Part shown: positions 50,934-61,733 of the stretch, piece by piece
Numbering within the stretch: position 1 is the stretch's first letter
How the letters are laid out: each line of letters begins with the position of its first letter
From: Akkermansia muciniphila
GTDB taxonomy: Bacteria > Verrucomicrobiota > Verrucomicrobiia > Limisphaerales > BJHT01
Assembly (NCBI GenBank): GCA_945861535.1
Contig: CAMAUZ010000040.1
Span: 1-64,000, forward strand
Reading direction: 5' to 3'
Length of the DNA stretch: 64,000 nt
Made by a program: the position numbers and the translations under genes
The notes under the pieces: model-generated
Told to the model about the DNA's origin: nothing
Database searches by the model: none
The model's input: only the letters and a program-made list of their open reading frames with translations

Positions 50934-50960
50934 TCTATATTTCTAACATCCTTGAGTCAA
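50934..50960 (-). promoter_or_regulatory. Candidate sigma-70 promoter for hppA
   Basis: On the minus strand TTGACT (50960-50955) and TATAGA (50939-50934) are separated by 15 bp in the only AT-rich stretch before hppA, about 45-70 bp ahead of its start. The spacing is a little short, so the assignment is tentative. Confidence 0.5.
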
Positions 50961-51325
50961 GCCGTTTCAAAAAAGTGCGCCGGCGTGCGTTTTTTTTTGC
51001 GGGGCGTCGCCACCGATCGGCACGGAGCGTGCGCGCGACGTCCACGCCGCTTCACCACCCGAACGTCGCACCCCATTCGCACCCGCCCGGACCGCCCTAC
51101 GCTGCAGCGGATTAAATGCCAAGCTCCCTCCGCGCTTGCGCGCCCCCCCCCCCCCCGCGCATTGTCCTTCACCAACCACTTCGCGATGCACCGCTGCGGG
51201 TTTGCGACACGGTTCCCCGCTTGCGCACCCCCGCCGTTTCGAGTACGAACACCGGTGTGGATTCACCCGCCTCACCCCCCTGCGCGCCGTGTCCCCGCCG
51301 CGCATGATTGCCTAGCTCGCGACTC
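50961..51325. other. Gap between hppA and the SIR2/TIR locus, with a C14 run
   Basis: No gene is seen. A homopolymer of fourteen C residues lies at 51143-51156, between CGCG flanks, inside otherwise GC-rich low-information sequence. The gap separates divergent genes and must contain the promoter for the SIR2-stub/TIR operon, but no clear boxes are visible. Confidence 0.5.
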
Positions 51326-51523
51326 ATGGCCGACCACCTGCCACTGATTTTCCGCGCCATCCGGGAAGGCAAGTGCCTGCCGTTTCTGGGCGCGGGCGCA
51401 TCGGCGGGCTATCAGCACAACGGGACTGCGGTTCCGGGAATCCCGCTCGGCGGGCAGTTCACCAAGCTCTTCAATCAGCGGTGCGGCCTCACCAACGGCA
51501 GCACCGCCAACGCCACGCCGTGA
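51326..51523 (+). pseudogene. SIR2-like N-terminal stub
   Basis: ATG 51326 opens 65 residues beginning MADHLPLIFRAIREGKCLPFLGAGASAGYQ. The FLGAGAS Gly-rich loop after a short helix is the NAD-binding start of SIR2-like domains used as NADase effectors in defence proteins. The rest of the ~250-residue domain is absent; the frame ends in TGA at 51523, overlapping the GTG start of the TIR-STAND gene (GTGA). It is either the remnant of an older effector domain replaced by TIR, or a short translated leader coupling into the next gene. Confidence 0.62.
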
Positions 51524-54500
51524 GCACGAAGATCAAAATCTTCCTCTCGCATAACAGCGCGGATAAACCCGCGGTCGAATCGTTGGCCTTACGGCTGGGC
51601 CAGGAGGCCGACATCGATCCGTGGCTCGACAAGTGGAATCTTATCCCGGGCCAGCCGTGGCAGGAGGAACTCGAAGAGGCGATCAAGGGTTGCACCGGTT
51701 GCGTGATCTTCATCGGCCGGGGCGATCCACAGAGTGGCGTCATCGGCCCGTGGCAGAACGCCGAGATGCGCGCGCTCATCAGCCGTCAGGTCTCGGAACG
51801 GGGCAGCAAGTTCGCGGTCATTCCGGTGCTGCTGCCGGGTGCGGAACGCGGTCAGCGCAGCAGCCTGCCCACCTTCCTCGTGGCCAACACCTGGGTCGAA
51901 TTCCGCCACAATCTCGACGACCCTGACGCCTTCCAGCGCCTCCTCGCCGGCATTCGCGGCAAGCCCATCGGCCCGCCCACCGACAACCGTGCCGCCCTCG
52001 CCACCTGCCCCTACCGCGGCCTGAAATACTTCGACATCGGCGACGCCCACCTCTTCTTCGGACGCGAGGCCGTCACCGAATGGCTGGTGGACGACGTCCG
52101 CAAGCCCCTCCGCGCCGGCAGCGAAGCCCCGCGCTTTGTCGCCATCCTCGGCGCGTCCGGCAGCGGCAAGTCCAGTCTCGCCCGCGCCGGCCTTTATGCA
52201 GCGCTCAAGCAAGGCGCGATCGAAGGCAGCGACAACTGGCTCTTCGTCCCGCCGCTGCGACCGGGAGCGAACCCGCTCGAAAGCCTGGAAATCGAATTTC
52301 TCAAAGCCGCCGCCGGCAGCCCGCACCTCGCTTCCGTTGCCACCCACCTGAAGGAATTGGCCACCAACCCTGCCGCCCTCCATCGCGCCGCCAGGCAGCT
52401 TGTCCCCGATTCCTCACCGCCCCGGCGCGTGTTCCTGTTCGTGGATCAGTTCGAGGAAATCTTCACGGAATGCGACAAGGCCGGGCTGCGCGGCCCGTTC
52501 CTCGCGGCGCTCCTCTATGCTGCTCGCGAACGCGGCGGACCGGTCATCGTCGTCCTCGCCATGCGCGCGGACTTCTACCCGCAGGTCGCCGCGTTCGAGG
52601 AACTGGCCCGCGTCATGGATCAGCACCAGTTCCTCGTCGGCCCCATGAGCGAGGCCGAACTCCGTCAGGCCATCGAAGTCCCCGCCTACCGGGCGGGAGC
52701 GGACTTCGACCCCGGCCTTGTGGACAAGCTCATCGCGGATGTCCTCGGGCAACCCGGTGCTCTCCCGCTGCTCCAGCATGCGCTGGCGGCGCTCTGGCGG
52801 GAACGCGTCAACGGTCGGCAGCTTACCCACGACGCCTACCGAACGATGGGCGGGCTTTCTGGTGCTCTCGAAAAACACGCCAACAAAATCTTTGACGACC
52901 TCACTCCCGAGCAACAGAAGCTCTGCGAACATCTCTTCCTCCGCCAGGTCCACCCCGGCGAAGGCGCGGAGGACACCAAACGCCGCGTGCCGCTCGCGGA
53001 GTTGACCTCGTCCGGCAACCCGGTGGTTGTCGCGAAACTCATCGCCACGCTCTCCCACGAAGACAACCGCCTCATCGTCACCGAGGGCGGGGATGGGCAA
53101 AAAAGCGACGCCCCGGCGGCCTCCGATGCGAAACACAATCTCCACTCCGCGTCTCCGGCCTTTGTCGAAGTCGCGCACGAAGCCCTGATTCGCTCCTGGT
53201 CCCGCCTGCGAAAATGGATTGATGCCGACCGCTCCGGCCTCCGCACCCACCGCCGCCTCACCGAGGCGGCGAAGGAGTGGGAAGACAAACGCCGACATCC
53301 CGAGTTTCTCTATTCCAGCGGACGCCTCGCCATCGCCCGCGAATGGGCCGCGAAACACCGGGACCAACTGGCTAAAATCGAGGACGAATTTCTCGTCGCG
53401 AGCCAGAAAGAAGAGGACCGGGTGGCGCGCGCTAGCAAGTCCATCAAGGTGTTTCTCACGGCCGTGGTCATCGCCCTGCTAGCCGGTGGATTCGGCGTAA
53501 TCTCATCCTGGGTTTGGATTCAGTACCACACCTACACGGCCGAACTTGGCGGCACGGACCGGCCGGACGAACTGGTCATCACCCGCCAGTTGAAGCACGT
53601 CGCCCCGTTAAAGATCTCCACCGGCTTCACCCGCGACCTGCTGCTGGCTGGTGGGGTGACGAATTTTGACTTCAACGTTCCTCATGCGATTTCTGATTGG
53701 GGAACGATCGAGAATCACCTCCACCCGCTCGCCAAAATCCGCCTCCTGTTCGCCACCCGCCTCGACGCCATCGCCGCCGCGGTCGCCTCGGGCAAAGATG
53801 AAGAACTGGCCAGAGTCGTCACCACGGTCAGCCAAGACGCCGTCGCGGATCCCGACATTTCCCTTTTCGCCGCCGCCGATACGAAGGCGTTCGACTACGT
53901 CTTCACCCTGCTCCGCATTGGTGATCCCGCCGCGAAACGCGCCGCCGCGTCGGCGCTGGGCCGGCTAGGGGAGAAGCTGGCGGGCGAGCGGGCGGGAGCG
54001 GTCACGGACGCGCTGCTGGCGGCGCTCAAGGATAACGAGGCGGAGGTAAATATCGCCGCCGCGGAGGCGCTGGGGCAGCTCGGGGAGAAGTTGCCGGGCG
54101 AGCGCCTGGGAGCGGTCACGGACGCGCTGCTGGCGACGCTCAAGGCCAACGAGGCGGCCGTCAAACGCGCCGCCGCGTCGGCGCTTGTCCGGCTGGGGGA
54201 GAAGTTGGCTGGCGAACGTGCGGGAGCGGTCACGGACGCGCTGCTGGGGGCGCTCAAGGACAACGAGGCGGCCGTCAAAGACGCCGCCGCATATGTGCTG
54301 GGCGGGCTGGGGGAGAAGCTGGCGGGGAAGCGTGTGGGAGCGGTCACGGACGCGCTGCTGGGGGCGCTCAAGGACAACGAGGCGTTCGTCAGAAGCGCCG
54401 CCGCGTCGGCGCTGGTCCGGCTGGGGGAGAAGCTGGCGGACGAGCGTGTGGGAGCGGTCACGGACGCGCTGCGGGGGGCGCTCAAGGACAACGAGGCGTT

Positions 54501-56127
54501 CGTCAGAAGCGCCGCCGCATCGGCGCTGGTCCGGCTGGGGGAGAAGCTGGCGGGGGAGCGTGTGGGAGCGGTCACGGATGCGCTGCTGGGGGCGCTCAAG
54601 GACAACGAGGCGGACGTCAAACGCGCCGCCGCTTCGGCGCTGGTCCGGCTGGGGGAGAAGCTGGCGGGCGAGCGGGTGGAAGCGCTCAGGGACGCGCTGC
54701 TGGCGGCGCTCAAGGACAACCAGGCGGCCGTCAAAAGCGCCGCCGCGTATGCGCTGGGCGGGCTGGGGGAGAAGCTGGCGGGCGAGCGGGTGGGAGCGTT
54801 CACGGACGCGCTGCTGGGGGCGCTCAAGGACAACGATGCGGACGTCAAACGCGCCGCCGCGTCGGCGCTGGGGGGGCTGGGGGAGAAGCTGGCGGGCGAG
54901 CAGGTGGGAGCTGTCACTGACGCGCTGCTGGGGGCGCTCAAGGGCAACGAGGCGGACGTCAAAAGCGCCGCCGCGTATGCGCTGGGCGGGCTGGGGGAGA
55001 AGCTGGCGGGCAAGCGTGTAGGAGCGGTCACGGAGGCGCTGGTGGCGGCGCTCAAGGACAACGATTGGAAGGTCAAAAGCGCCGCCGCGTCTGCGCTGGT
55101 TAGGCTCGGGGCGAAGCTGCCGGGGGAGCGGGTGGGCGCGGTAACGGACGCGCTGGTGGCGGCGCTCAAGGACAACGATTCGGCCGTCAAACGCACCGCG
55201 GCGGAGGCGATGAGCCGGCTCGGGGAGAAGCTGCCGGGCGAGCGGGTGGGAGCGCTCACGGACGCGCTGCTGGCGGCGCTCAAGGACAACGATTCGGCCG
55301 TCAAACGCGCCGCGGCGGCGGCGCTGGGCGGGCTTGGGGAGAAGCTGCCGGGGGAGCGGGTGGGAGCGGTCACGGACGCGCTGCTGGTGGCGATCAAGGA
55401 CAACCATTCGGCCGTCAAAAGCGCCGCCGCTTCGGCGCTGGTCCGGCTCGGGGAGAAGCTGCCGGGCGAGCGGGTGGGAGCGGTCACGGACGCGCTGCTG
55501 GTGGCGATCAACGACAACGCTTCGGACGTCAACAGCGCCGCCGCTTCGGCGCTGGGCGGGCTGGGGGAGAAGCTGGCGGGCGAGCAGGTGGGAGCGTTCA
55601 CGGACGCGCTGCTGGTGGCGATCAAGGACAACAATGCGGCCGTCAAACGCGCTGCCGCGTCGGCGCTGGGAGCCTTCGCCAAACGGATGGAGTCAGCGAA
55701 ACGAAGGGAGTGCGTTCAAGCGCTGGTACATGCCGCACGGCAGCAGATGAAGGAAGGTCGGCTCTCCATTTTGAAAGAGGCCGTTCCGGTAGCCTGCCTT
55801 GCCAGCCTCCGTAAATTAACCGTGGTTGACTCTGTGCCAGACACCCGCCTGCTCCTCCAGCACCTCGAACACCTCGACAGCCGAGCACGCCTGTTCGCGA
55901 TCTTCACCCTGCCCCGCCGGAAACTCGAACCGGCCGATCTGGGCCAAATCCGCCGCCTGCGGGACGATCTGCAACATCGCCCCTGGGTGCGCGTGGCCGC
56001 GCTCGAAACCCTCGTGGAAATCGCCCGCGAAGCCGAAGCCGTGGCCCGTGACAAGGAAGAGGCGGCGAAAGCGGCTGAGAAAGAAAAGCAGGAGAAGGCC
56101 GGTGCTCTACCCGCGTTCCCGCGCTGA
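51520..56127 (+). CDS. TIR-STAND ATPase-TM-HEAT repeat protein, probable immune/signalling receptor
   Basis: The protein has 1535 residues from GTG 51520, chosen because it starts right at the TIR domain and overlaps the upstream stop. TIR (about 4-150): KIKIFLSHNSADKPAVE, DPWLDKWNLIPGQPWQEELEEAI (candidate catalytic Glu) and CVIFIGRGD. nSTAND-type ATPase (about 165-540): CPYRGLKYF and FFGREA, Walker A GASGSGKSS (Lys217), Walker B VFLFVDQFEE, sensor MRADFY, then winged-helix-like LPLLQHALAALW. One membrane helix near 640-668 (FLTAVVIALLAGGFGVISSWVW). Then 15 HEAT-like repeats of 38 residues (about 826-1390), 'GAVTDALLGALKDNEAAVKR...ALVRLGEKL', and a charged coiled-coil tail. TIR-STAND proteins act in bacteria by NAD depletion on sensing a trigger. 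A TM between ATPase and repeats would place the sensor outside the cytoplasm if N-in. Confidence 0.88.
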   Translation: MSTKIKIFLSHNSADKPAVESLALRLGQEADIDPWLDKWNLIPGQPWQEELEEAIKGCTGCVIFIGRGDPQSGVIGPWQNAEMRALISRQVSERGSKFAVIPVLLPGAERGQRSSLPTFLVANTWVEFRHNLDDPDAFQRLLAGIRGKPIGPPTDNRAALATCPYRGLKYFDIGDAHLFFGREAVTEWLVDDVRKPLRAGSEAPRFVAILGASGSGKSSLARAGLYAALKQGAIEGSDNWLFVPPLRPGANPLESLEIEFLKAAAGSPHLASVATHLKELATNPAALHRAARQLVPDSSPPRRVFLFVDQFEEIFTECDKAGLRGPFLAALLYAARERGGPVIVVLAMRADFYPQVAAFEELARVMDQHQFLVGPMSEAELRQAIEVPAYRAGADFDPGLVDKLIADVLGQPGALPLLQHALAALWRERVNGRQLTHDAYRTMGGLSGALEKHANKIFDDLTPEQQKLCEHLFLRQVHPGEGAEDTKRRVPLAELTSSGNPVVVAKLIATLSHEDNRLIVTEGGDGQKSDAPAASDAKHNLHSASPAFVEVAHEALIRSWSRLRKWIDADRSGLRTHRRLTEAAKEWEDKRRHPEFLYSSGRLAIAREWAAKHRDQLAKIEDEFLVASQKEEDRVARASKSIKVFLTAVVIALLAGGFGVISSWVWIQYHTYTAELGGTDRPDELVITRQLKHVAPLKISTGFTRDLLLAGGVTNFDFNVPHAISDWGTIENHLHPLAKIRLLFATRLDAIAAAVASGKDEELARVVTTVSQDAVADPDISLFAAADTKAFDYVFTLLRIGDPAAKRAAASALGRLGEKLAGERAGAVTDALLAALKDNEAEVNIAAAEALGQLGEKLPGERLGAVTDALLATLKANEAAVKRAAASALVRLGEKLAGERAGAVTDALLGALKDNEAAVKDAAAYVLGGLGEKLAGKRVGAVTDALLGALKDNEAFVRSAAASALVRLGEKLADERVGAVTDALRGALKDNEAFVRSAAASALVRLGEKLAGERVGAVTDALLGALKDNEADVKRAAASALVRLGEKLAGERVEALRDALLAALKDNQAAVKSAAAYALGGLGEKLAGERVGAFTDALLGALKDNDADVKRAAASALGGLGEKLAGEQVGAVTDALLGALKGNEADVKSAAAYALGGLGEKLAGKRVGAVTEALVAALKDNDWKVKSAAASALVRLGAKLPGERVGAVTDALVAALKDNDSAVKRTAAEAMSRLGEKLPGERVGALTDALLAALKDNDSAVKRAAAAALGGLGEKLPGERVGAVTDALLVAIKDNHSAVKSAAASALVRLGEKLPGERVGAVTDALLVAINDNASDVNSAAASALGGLGEKLAGEQVGAFTDALLVAIKDNNAAVKRAAASALGAFAKRMESAKRRECVQALVHAARQQMKEGRLSILKEAVPVACLASLRKLTVVDSVPDTRLLLQHLEHLDSRARLFAIFTLPRRKLEPADLGQIRRLRDDLQHRPWVRVAALETLVEIAREAEAVARDKEEAAKAAEKEKQEKAGALPAFPR
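53995..55690. repeat. 15 tandem 114-bp repeats encoding HEAT units
   Basis: The string GTCACGGACGCGCTG recurs at 54001, 54115, 54229 and onward every 114 bp (38 codons). Units are nearly identical in DNA sequence, indicating recent amplification or homogenisation. Changes concentrate at codons 13, 19-21 and 23-24 and 31-32 of the unit (for example DNEAEV, DNEAFV, DNDWKV, DNDSAV, DNHSAV, DNASDV). Long antisense frames over the array are by-products of its GC-rich codons. Confidence 0.95.
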
Positions 56128-56394
56128 TTCCCGGCCGGGGAGCGCACCCGCCCCCGGGTGCCGTTTTCCGCGCCCTCGCGGAAAGCCGGCGTGGCACGAG
56201 AGCGCGCGGAGTTCCTGCGACGTGTGTGCGCGCCCCGACGCTGGCTGCGAGGGCGCAGCCAGCGACACGCGAGGGCGCGTGTGCTCCCCCAATTCGGCGA
56301 TCTCGGCCCCGCATTTCACCCGCCCAATCACCCTCTCCCTCGCCCCCCGGTGCAATAACGAATTCACCACCGGACCCCACAGTCTGGTAGCGCG

Positions 56395-59300
56395 ATGCGA
56401 TTTTTGAGTTTCCTCCTGACCGTGGCGGTTTTCGTCTCCGCGCCCGTGGTGCGCGGGGCCAATCCGGCCCCGGATTTCAACCGCGAGGTCCGCCCCATTC
56501 TTTCCGACAAGTGCATGCACTGCCACGGCCCCGACGAGGCCGCGCGCAAGGGCAAGCTCCGCCTCGATACCGCCGACAGCGTCGCGAAAATCATCAAGCC
56601 CGGCCACGCGCTGGAGAGTGAATTCTACAAGCGCCTCCTCACGACCGATCCGGATCTCCAGATGCCGCCGCCCGAGTCGCCGATTACCAAGCAACTCACG
56701 CCGCGGGAAATCGCCACGCTCCGCGAGTGGCTGCAAGCCGGCGCGCCGTATTCCTCCCACTGGGCCTTCGAGGCGCCGCTTCAGGCGCCGCTGCCCGCCA
56801 TCGCCGACCCCGCATGGAACAAAAATCCTGTCGATCGTTTTATCCACGCCCGCTTGCTCAAGGAGGGCCTCCAGCCCGCGCCCGCCGCCGACCGCGCCAC
56901 CCTGATCCGGCGTGTCACGCTCGATCTCACCGGAACGCTCCCAACGCTCGCCGAGGTCGATGCCTTCCTTCACGACGCCAGCGCCGACGCTTATGAAAAG
57001 CTCGTCGATCGGCTCCTGACCTCGCCGCATTACGGCGAACGCATGGCGCTCGCTTGGATGGACCTCGCGCGCTACGGCGATTCCAGCGTGTATCACGCCG
57101 ACGGTCCGCGCGACATGTGGGGTTGGCGCGACTGGGTCATCCGCGCTTACAACCGCAACCTCCCGTTCGATCAATTCACGATGGATCAAATTGCTGGCGA
57201 CCTCGTCCCCGACGCCACGCTTGATCAGAAGATCGCGTCGGGCTTCAACCGCAATCACGCCACCACCGACGAGGGCGGCGTCTTCCCCGAGGAGGCCCGC
57301 GTCGATTACGTCGTGGACCGCGTAAAGACCACCTCCTCGACCTGGCTCGGTCTCAGCCTCGAATGCGCCCAGTGCCACGATCACAAATACGATCCCATCA
57401 CGCAGAAGGAGTACTATCAGTTCTACGCCTACTTCAATAACACCAAGGACACCGGCATGCAGACGCGCCAGGGCAACGCCGAACCCAAGCTCGAAATCCC
57501 CGATCCCGAGGCCGACAACAAGCGCCAGGCCGCCCGCGTCGCCAGCGACGAGGCGCTCGCCAGATTCACCGAACTCCGCGCGCAGACCGCCGCCAGCCAG
57601 CCCTTCCGCGACTGGCTCGCGCAGCAATCGCCCGTGCTCGTTTCCGAGGACATCGAACTCACCACGCCCGCCGTGCCCGCGCACTTTTTCCCGCTCAGCA
57701 TGGATGCCCGCCGCACCGCGACCAGCAGTCTCGACGGCCTCACCGGCCTCTTCGCCGAGGGCCGCTTCGAGCGCAGCGCCCGCCACAGCACGTCCGGCGT
57801 GAATCTGAATGGCGCCACCGTCGCCGTCTTCCCGCGCGGTCCGGAGCTCGAGCGCACGCAGGCCTTCTCCTTCGCCGGCTGGTTCAAGGTCACGACCAAC
57901 AGCCCGACCGCGCCGGTGTTCGCGCGCCTGAATCACGCGCAGAATTTTCAAGGTTGGGACTTCGGCCTCGACAACCGCCGCCCCGGCATCCACCTCATCC
58001 ATCGCTGGCCGGAGAGCGGGTTGAAAGTGTGCGCGAAGGAGGAACTCAAGCCGAAGGACTGGCACCACGTCGTCGTGACCTACAACGGCTCCTCGAAGGC
58101 CGCGGGCGTGAGAATTTACGTCAACGGCCAGTTGCAGGAGAACGTCGTCGAACGCGACACGCTTGGCGGTTCCATCGCCAACGCCACGCCCTTCCGCATC
58201 GGCGGCCGCTCCGACGCGATCAGGTTCAAGGGCGAGATTGATGAACTCGCGATCTACCGCCGCGCGCTCACGCCCGGCGAAGTCCGCGCCGCCGCCCATC
58301 CGCTGCCCGGCACGCTGCTCGTTCCCGAAAAGGAACTCAGCCCCGCGCAGCGCGATTTTCTCGCCGCGCACTATCTTCATCAGGGAGACAATACCAACGC
58401 GCCCGCGCTCCTCGCCGAGCATGTGAAACTCCTCGCCGCCGAACGCAAACTCGAGACCCTCACCAGCAGCACCATGGTCATGGAAGACCTGCCCGAGGCC
58501 CAGATGCGCACGACCTTTGTGCTCAAGCGCGGCCAGTACGATCAGCCGCTCCAAGACGCCGTGATCAAGCCCGGCATCCCCGCCGCGCTGCGTCCGCTGC
58601 CTGCGGACGCCCCCGCCAACCGCCTCGGCCTCGCGCGCTGGCTCGTGCAGCCCGACCATTCCCTCACGTCGCGCGTCGCCGTCAATCGCCTCTGGCAAAT
58701 CTGCTTCGGCGAGGGACTCGTCCGCACCACCGAAGACTTCGGCACGCAGGGCGACCTCCCCACGCACCAAGCCATGCTCGACTGGCTCGCCGTGGATTTC
58801 GTGAAAACCGGCTGGGACGTGAAACGCGCCCTCAAGCAGCTCGTCACCAGCGCGACCTATCGCCAGTCCTCGCGCGTCACGCCGCTCCTGCGCGAACGCG
58901 ACCCGGAGAATTTCCTCCTCGCCCACGGCCCGCGCTTCCGGCTTCAGGGCGAATTCATCCGCGACAACGCCCTCTTCGTCGCCGGCCTGCTCGCCGACAA
59001 AATCGGCGGCCCCGGCGTGCGCCCCTATCAGCCGCTCGGCCTCTGGGAAGAAGTCGCCAAGGACGCCGGCCTCTCGAAATTCGTGCAGGACCGCGGCGAA
59101 AAACTCTACCGGCGCTCGATGTATATTTATTGGAAACGCTCCGCCCCGCATCCCGGCATGGTCATCTTTGACGCGCCCACCCGCGAGAAATGCACCGGCC
59201 GCCGCCCGCGCACCAACACGCCGCTGCAGGCGCTCGTCACGCTCAACGACCCGCAATTCGTCGAGGCCTCGCGCGCCTTCGCCCAGCGCATTCTCAAGGA

Positions 59301-59565
59301 AGGCGGCAGCCAGCCCGCCATCCGCATCGCCTTCGCCATCCAGACAGCCCTCAGCCGTCCCGCCACCGCCAGGGAAACCGACCTCCTCACCCAGCTCGCC
59401 TCCGCCCAACTCACCCGCTTCGCCGCCGATCCCACGAAAGCCGAAGCCCTCCTGAAAATCGGTGACAGCCCCCGCGACTCCACGCTCCCCGCCCCCGAGC
59501 ACGCCGCATGGACAGTGGTCGCGAGCACGGTGCTTAATCTCGACGAGTTCCTGGTCCGGAACTGA
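56395..59565 (+). CDS. Planctomycete-type cytochrome c protein: PSCyt1-DUF1549-LamG-DUF1553
   Basis: The protein has 1056 residues from ATG 56395 with a signal peptide (MRFLSFLLTVAVFVSAPVVRG). N-terminal cytochrome c-like domain with heme motif CMHCHG (about residue 40) and distal QMPPPES. DUF1549 (NPVDRFIHARLLKEGLQPAP...LARYGDSSVYHADGPRDMWGWRDWVI) ends with a second CxxCH, CAQCHDHKYDPIT. A LamG insert (RTQAFSFAGWFKVT...DWHHVVVTYNG...IYVNGQLQENVV...DELAIYRRALTPGE) separates it from DUF1553 (RLGLARWLVQPDHSLTSRVAVNRLWQICFGEGLV...TNTPLQALVTLNDPQFVEASR). These large surface or periplasmic proteins are a PVC hallmark and almost always precede a DUF1501 gene, as here (185 bp). Their role is thought to be in carbohydrate turnover but is not established. 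Confidence 0.93.
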   Translation: MRFLSFLLTVAVFVSAPVVRGANPAPDFNREVRPILSDKCMHCHGPDEAARKGKLRLDTADSVAKIIKPGHALESEFYKRLLTTDPDLQMPPPESPITKQLTPREIATLREWLQAGAPYSSHWAFEAPLQAPLPAIADPAWNKNPVDRFIHARLLKEGLQPAPAADRATLIRRVTLDLTGTLPTLAEVDAFLHDASADAYEKLVDRLLTSPHYGERMALAWMDLARYGDSSVYHADGPRDMWGWRDWVIRAYNRNLPFDQFTMDQIAGDLVPDATLDQKIASGFNRNHATTDEGGVFPEEARVDYVVDRVKTTSSTWLGLSLECAQCHDHKYDPITQKEYYQFYAYFNNTKDTGMQTRQGNAEPKLEIPDPEADNKRQAARVASDEALARFTELRAQTAASQPFRDWLAQQSPVLVSEDIELTTPAVPAHFFPLSMDARRTATSSLDGLTGLFAEGRFERSARHSTSGVNLNGATVAVFPRGPELERTQAFSFAGWFKVTTNSPTAPVFARLNHAQNFQGWDFGLDNRRPGIHLIHRWPESGLKVCAKEELKPKDWHHVVVTYNGSSKAAGVRIYVNGQLQENVVERDTLGGSIANATPFRIGGRSDAIRFKGEIDELAIYRRALTPGEVRAAAHPLPGTLLVPEKELSPAQRDFLAAHYLHQGDNTNAPALLAEHVKLLAAERKLETLTSSTMVMEDLPEAQMRTTFVLKRGQYDQPLQDAVIKPGIPAALRPLPADAPANRLGLARWLVQPDHSLTSRVAVNRLWQICFGEGLVRTTEDFGTQGDLPTHQAMLDWLAVDFVKTGWDVKRALKQLVTSATYRQSSRVTPLLRERDPENFLLAHGPRFRLQGEFIRDNALFVAGLLADKIGGPGVRPYQPLGLWEEVAKDAGLSKFVQDRGEKLYRRSMYIYWKRSAPHPGMVIFDAPTREKCTGRRPRTNTPLQALVTLNDPQFVEASRAFAQRILKEGGSQPAIRIAFAIQTALSRPATARETDLLTQLASAQLTRFAADPTKAEALLKIGDSPRDSTLPAPEHAAWTVVASTVLNLDEFLVRN

Positions 59566-59749
59566 AAAAGCAGTTAGTGCTTAGTAATTAGTAACTGGCC
59601 GTGACCCACAACTCCTTACCCACTAACCGATCCCTGCTCGATAACTCATCGTTCGCAATGTCTCCGTACCTATCCTCTAGTCACTAAACACTACCCGCAT
59701 TCCCCATCTATCCTCTCTCTTCTCTTTTCTCTACTCTATCTTCCCTCCC

Positions 59750-61162
<1,413 letters not shown>

Positions 61163-61505
61163 GGGTGACTCTTGGGCGCAGCTCAGTTTCTTGCACCCCC
61201 TCTGGTTCCCAGCCCCAGCCCAGCGGGCGAAAGACAATAGCCCAGCACTTCAGTGCTGGGTCCGCGGTGGTGGCGCACCAAGTCCCGGCAGGGACGCCAG
61301 AAACGTCGCGCCGACGCCGCTGTCGTCCTTGCCTGCCCCCGTTTGGAGTCCCGCCTTTAGGCGGATCGGCGGGTTCAAGCAATCGGGCCGCATAAATGCG
61401 GAACTCCAAACCCAGGACCAGCGTTCCGCAGGGGCAGTGTCAAGCTGCGCCCCTTTTGGCGAGAAATTGCGTTGGAAAACCCCGCCGCCCGAGTAGCGTT
61501 TCGCC
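61163..61505. repeat. REP-like palindromes
   Basis: CCCAGCACTTCAGTGCTGGG (61241-61260) is a perfect hairpin also found, slightly changed, at 62709-62728 and 62833-62852. GTTTGGAGTCCCGCC (about 61340) and GGAACTCCAAAC (about 61397-61408) bound a TTTGGAGT-type palindrome with internal GCCGCATAAATGCGG. No gene. Confidence 0.65.
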
Positions 61506-61733
61506 ATGAGCACCGCCGCTGAAATCGAGACCGCATTAAAGGGACTCCCGCTCCAGGATGCCCACGCGGTTGCCCAATGGTTGCAGACCTATCTGGGCCA
61601 GCAAATCGTCACTGACACGCCGCCGCCGGCACCTGTCCGCCTGCCTGACTACGCGGCTCGCAGGCGAAGCATCTTCGGGGACAAGGTGCTGCCCAACATG
61701 GTGCTGCTGGGACGCGAACAAGAACGCTGGTGA
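61506..61733 (+). CDS. Small antitoxin-like protein paired with a broken PIN toxin
   Basis: The protein has 75 residues. The N-terminal helix pair (STAAEIETALKGLPLQDAHAVAQWLQTYL) and the basic/aromatic tail (LPDYAARRRSIFGDKVLPNMVLLGREQERW) fit short antitoxins, where the tail wraps the PIN toxin. The stop overlaps the GTG start of the following PIN gene (GTGA), the usual type II toxin-antitoxin layout. Because the toxin is disrupted, this is probably a leftover antitoxin; the ORF itself is intact. Confidence 0.65.
   Translation: MSTAAEIETALKGLPLQDAHAVAQWLQTYLGQQIVTDTPPPAPVRLPDYAARRRSIFGDKVLPNMVLLGREQERW

Noticed and set aside
53895-55682. Antisense frames of 480-595 codons over the HEAT repeats
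   Set aside because: Ser/Ala/Pro- or Arg/Gln-rich noise caused by 114-bp repeats in GC-rich DNA; the sense frame has a clear HEAT pattern and belongs to a multi-domain protein.
56107-59502. 1131-codon antisense frame opposite the DUF1549/DUF1553 gene
   Set aside because: The sense strand carries heme motifs and all family blocks; the antisense is a shadow of GC-rich codons.
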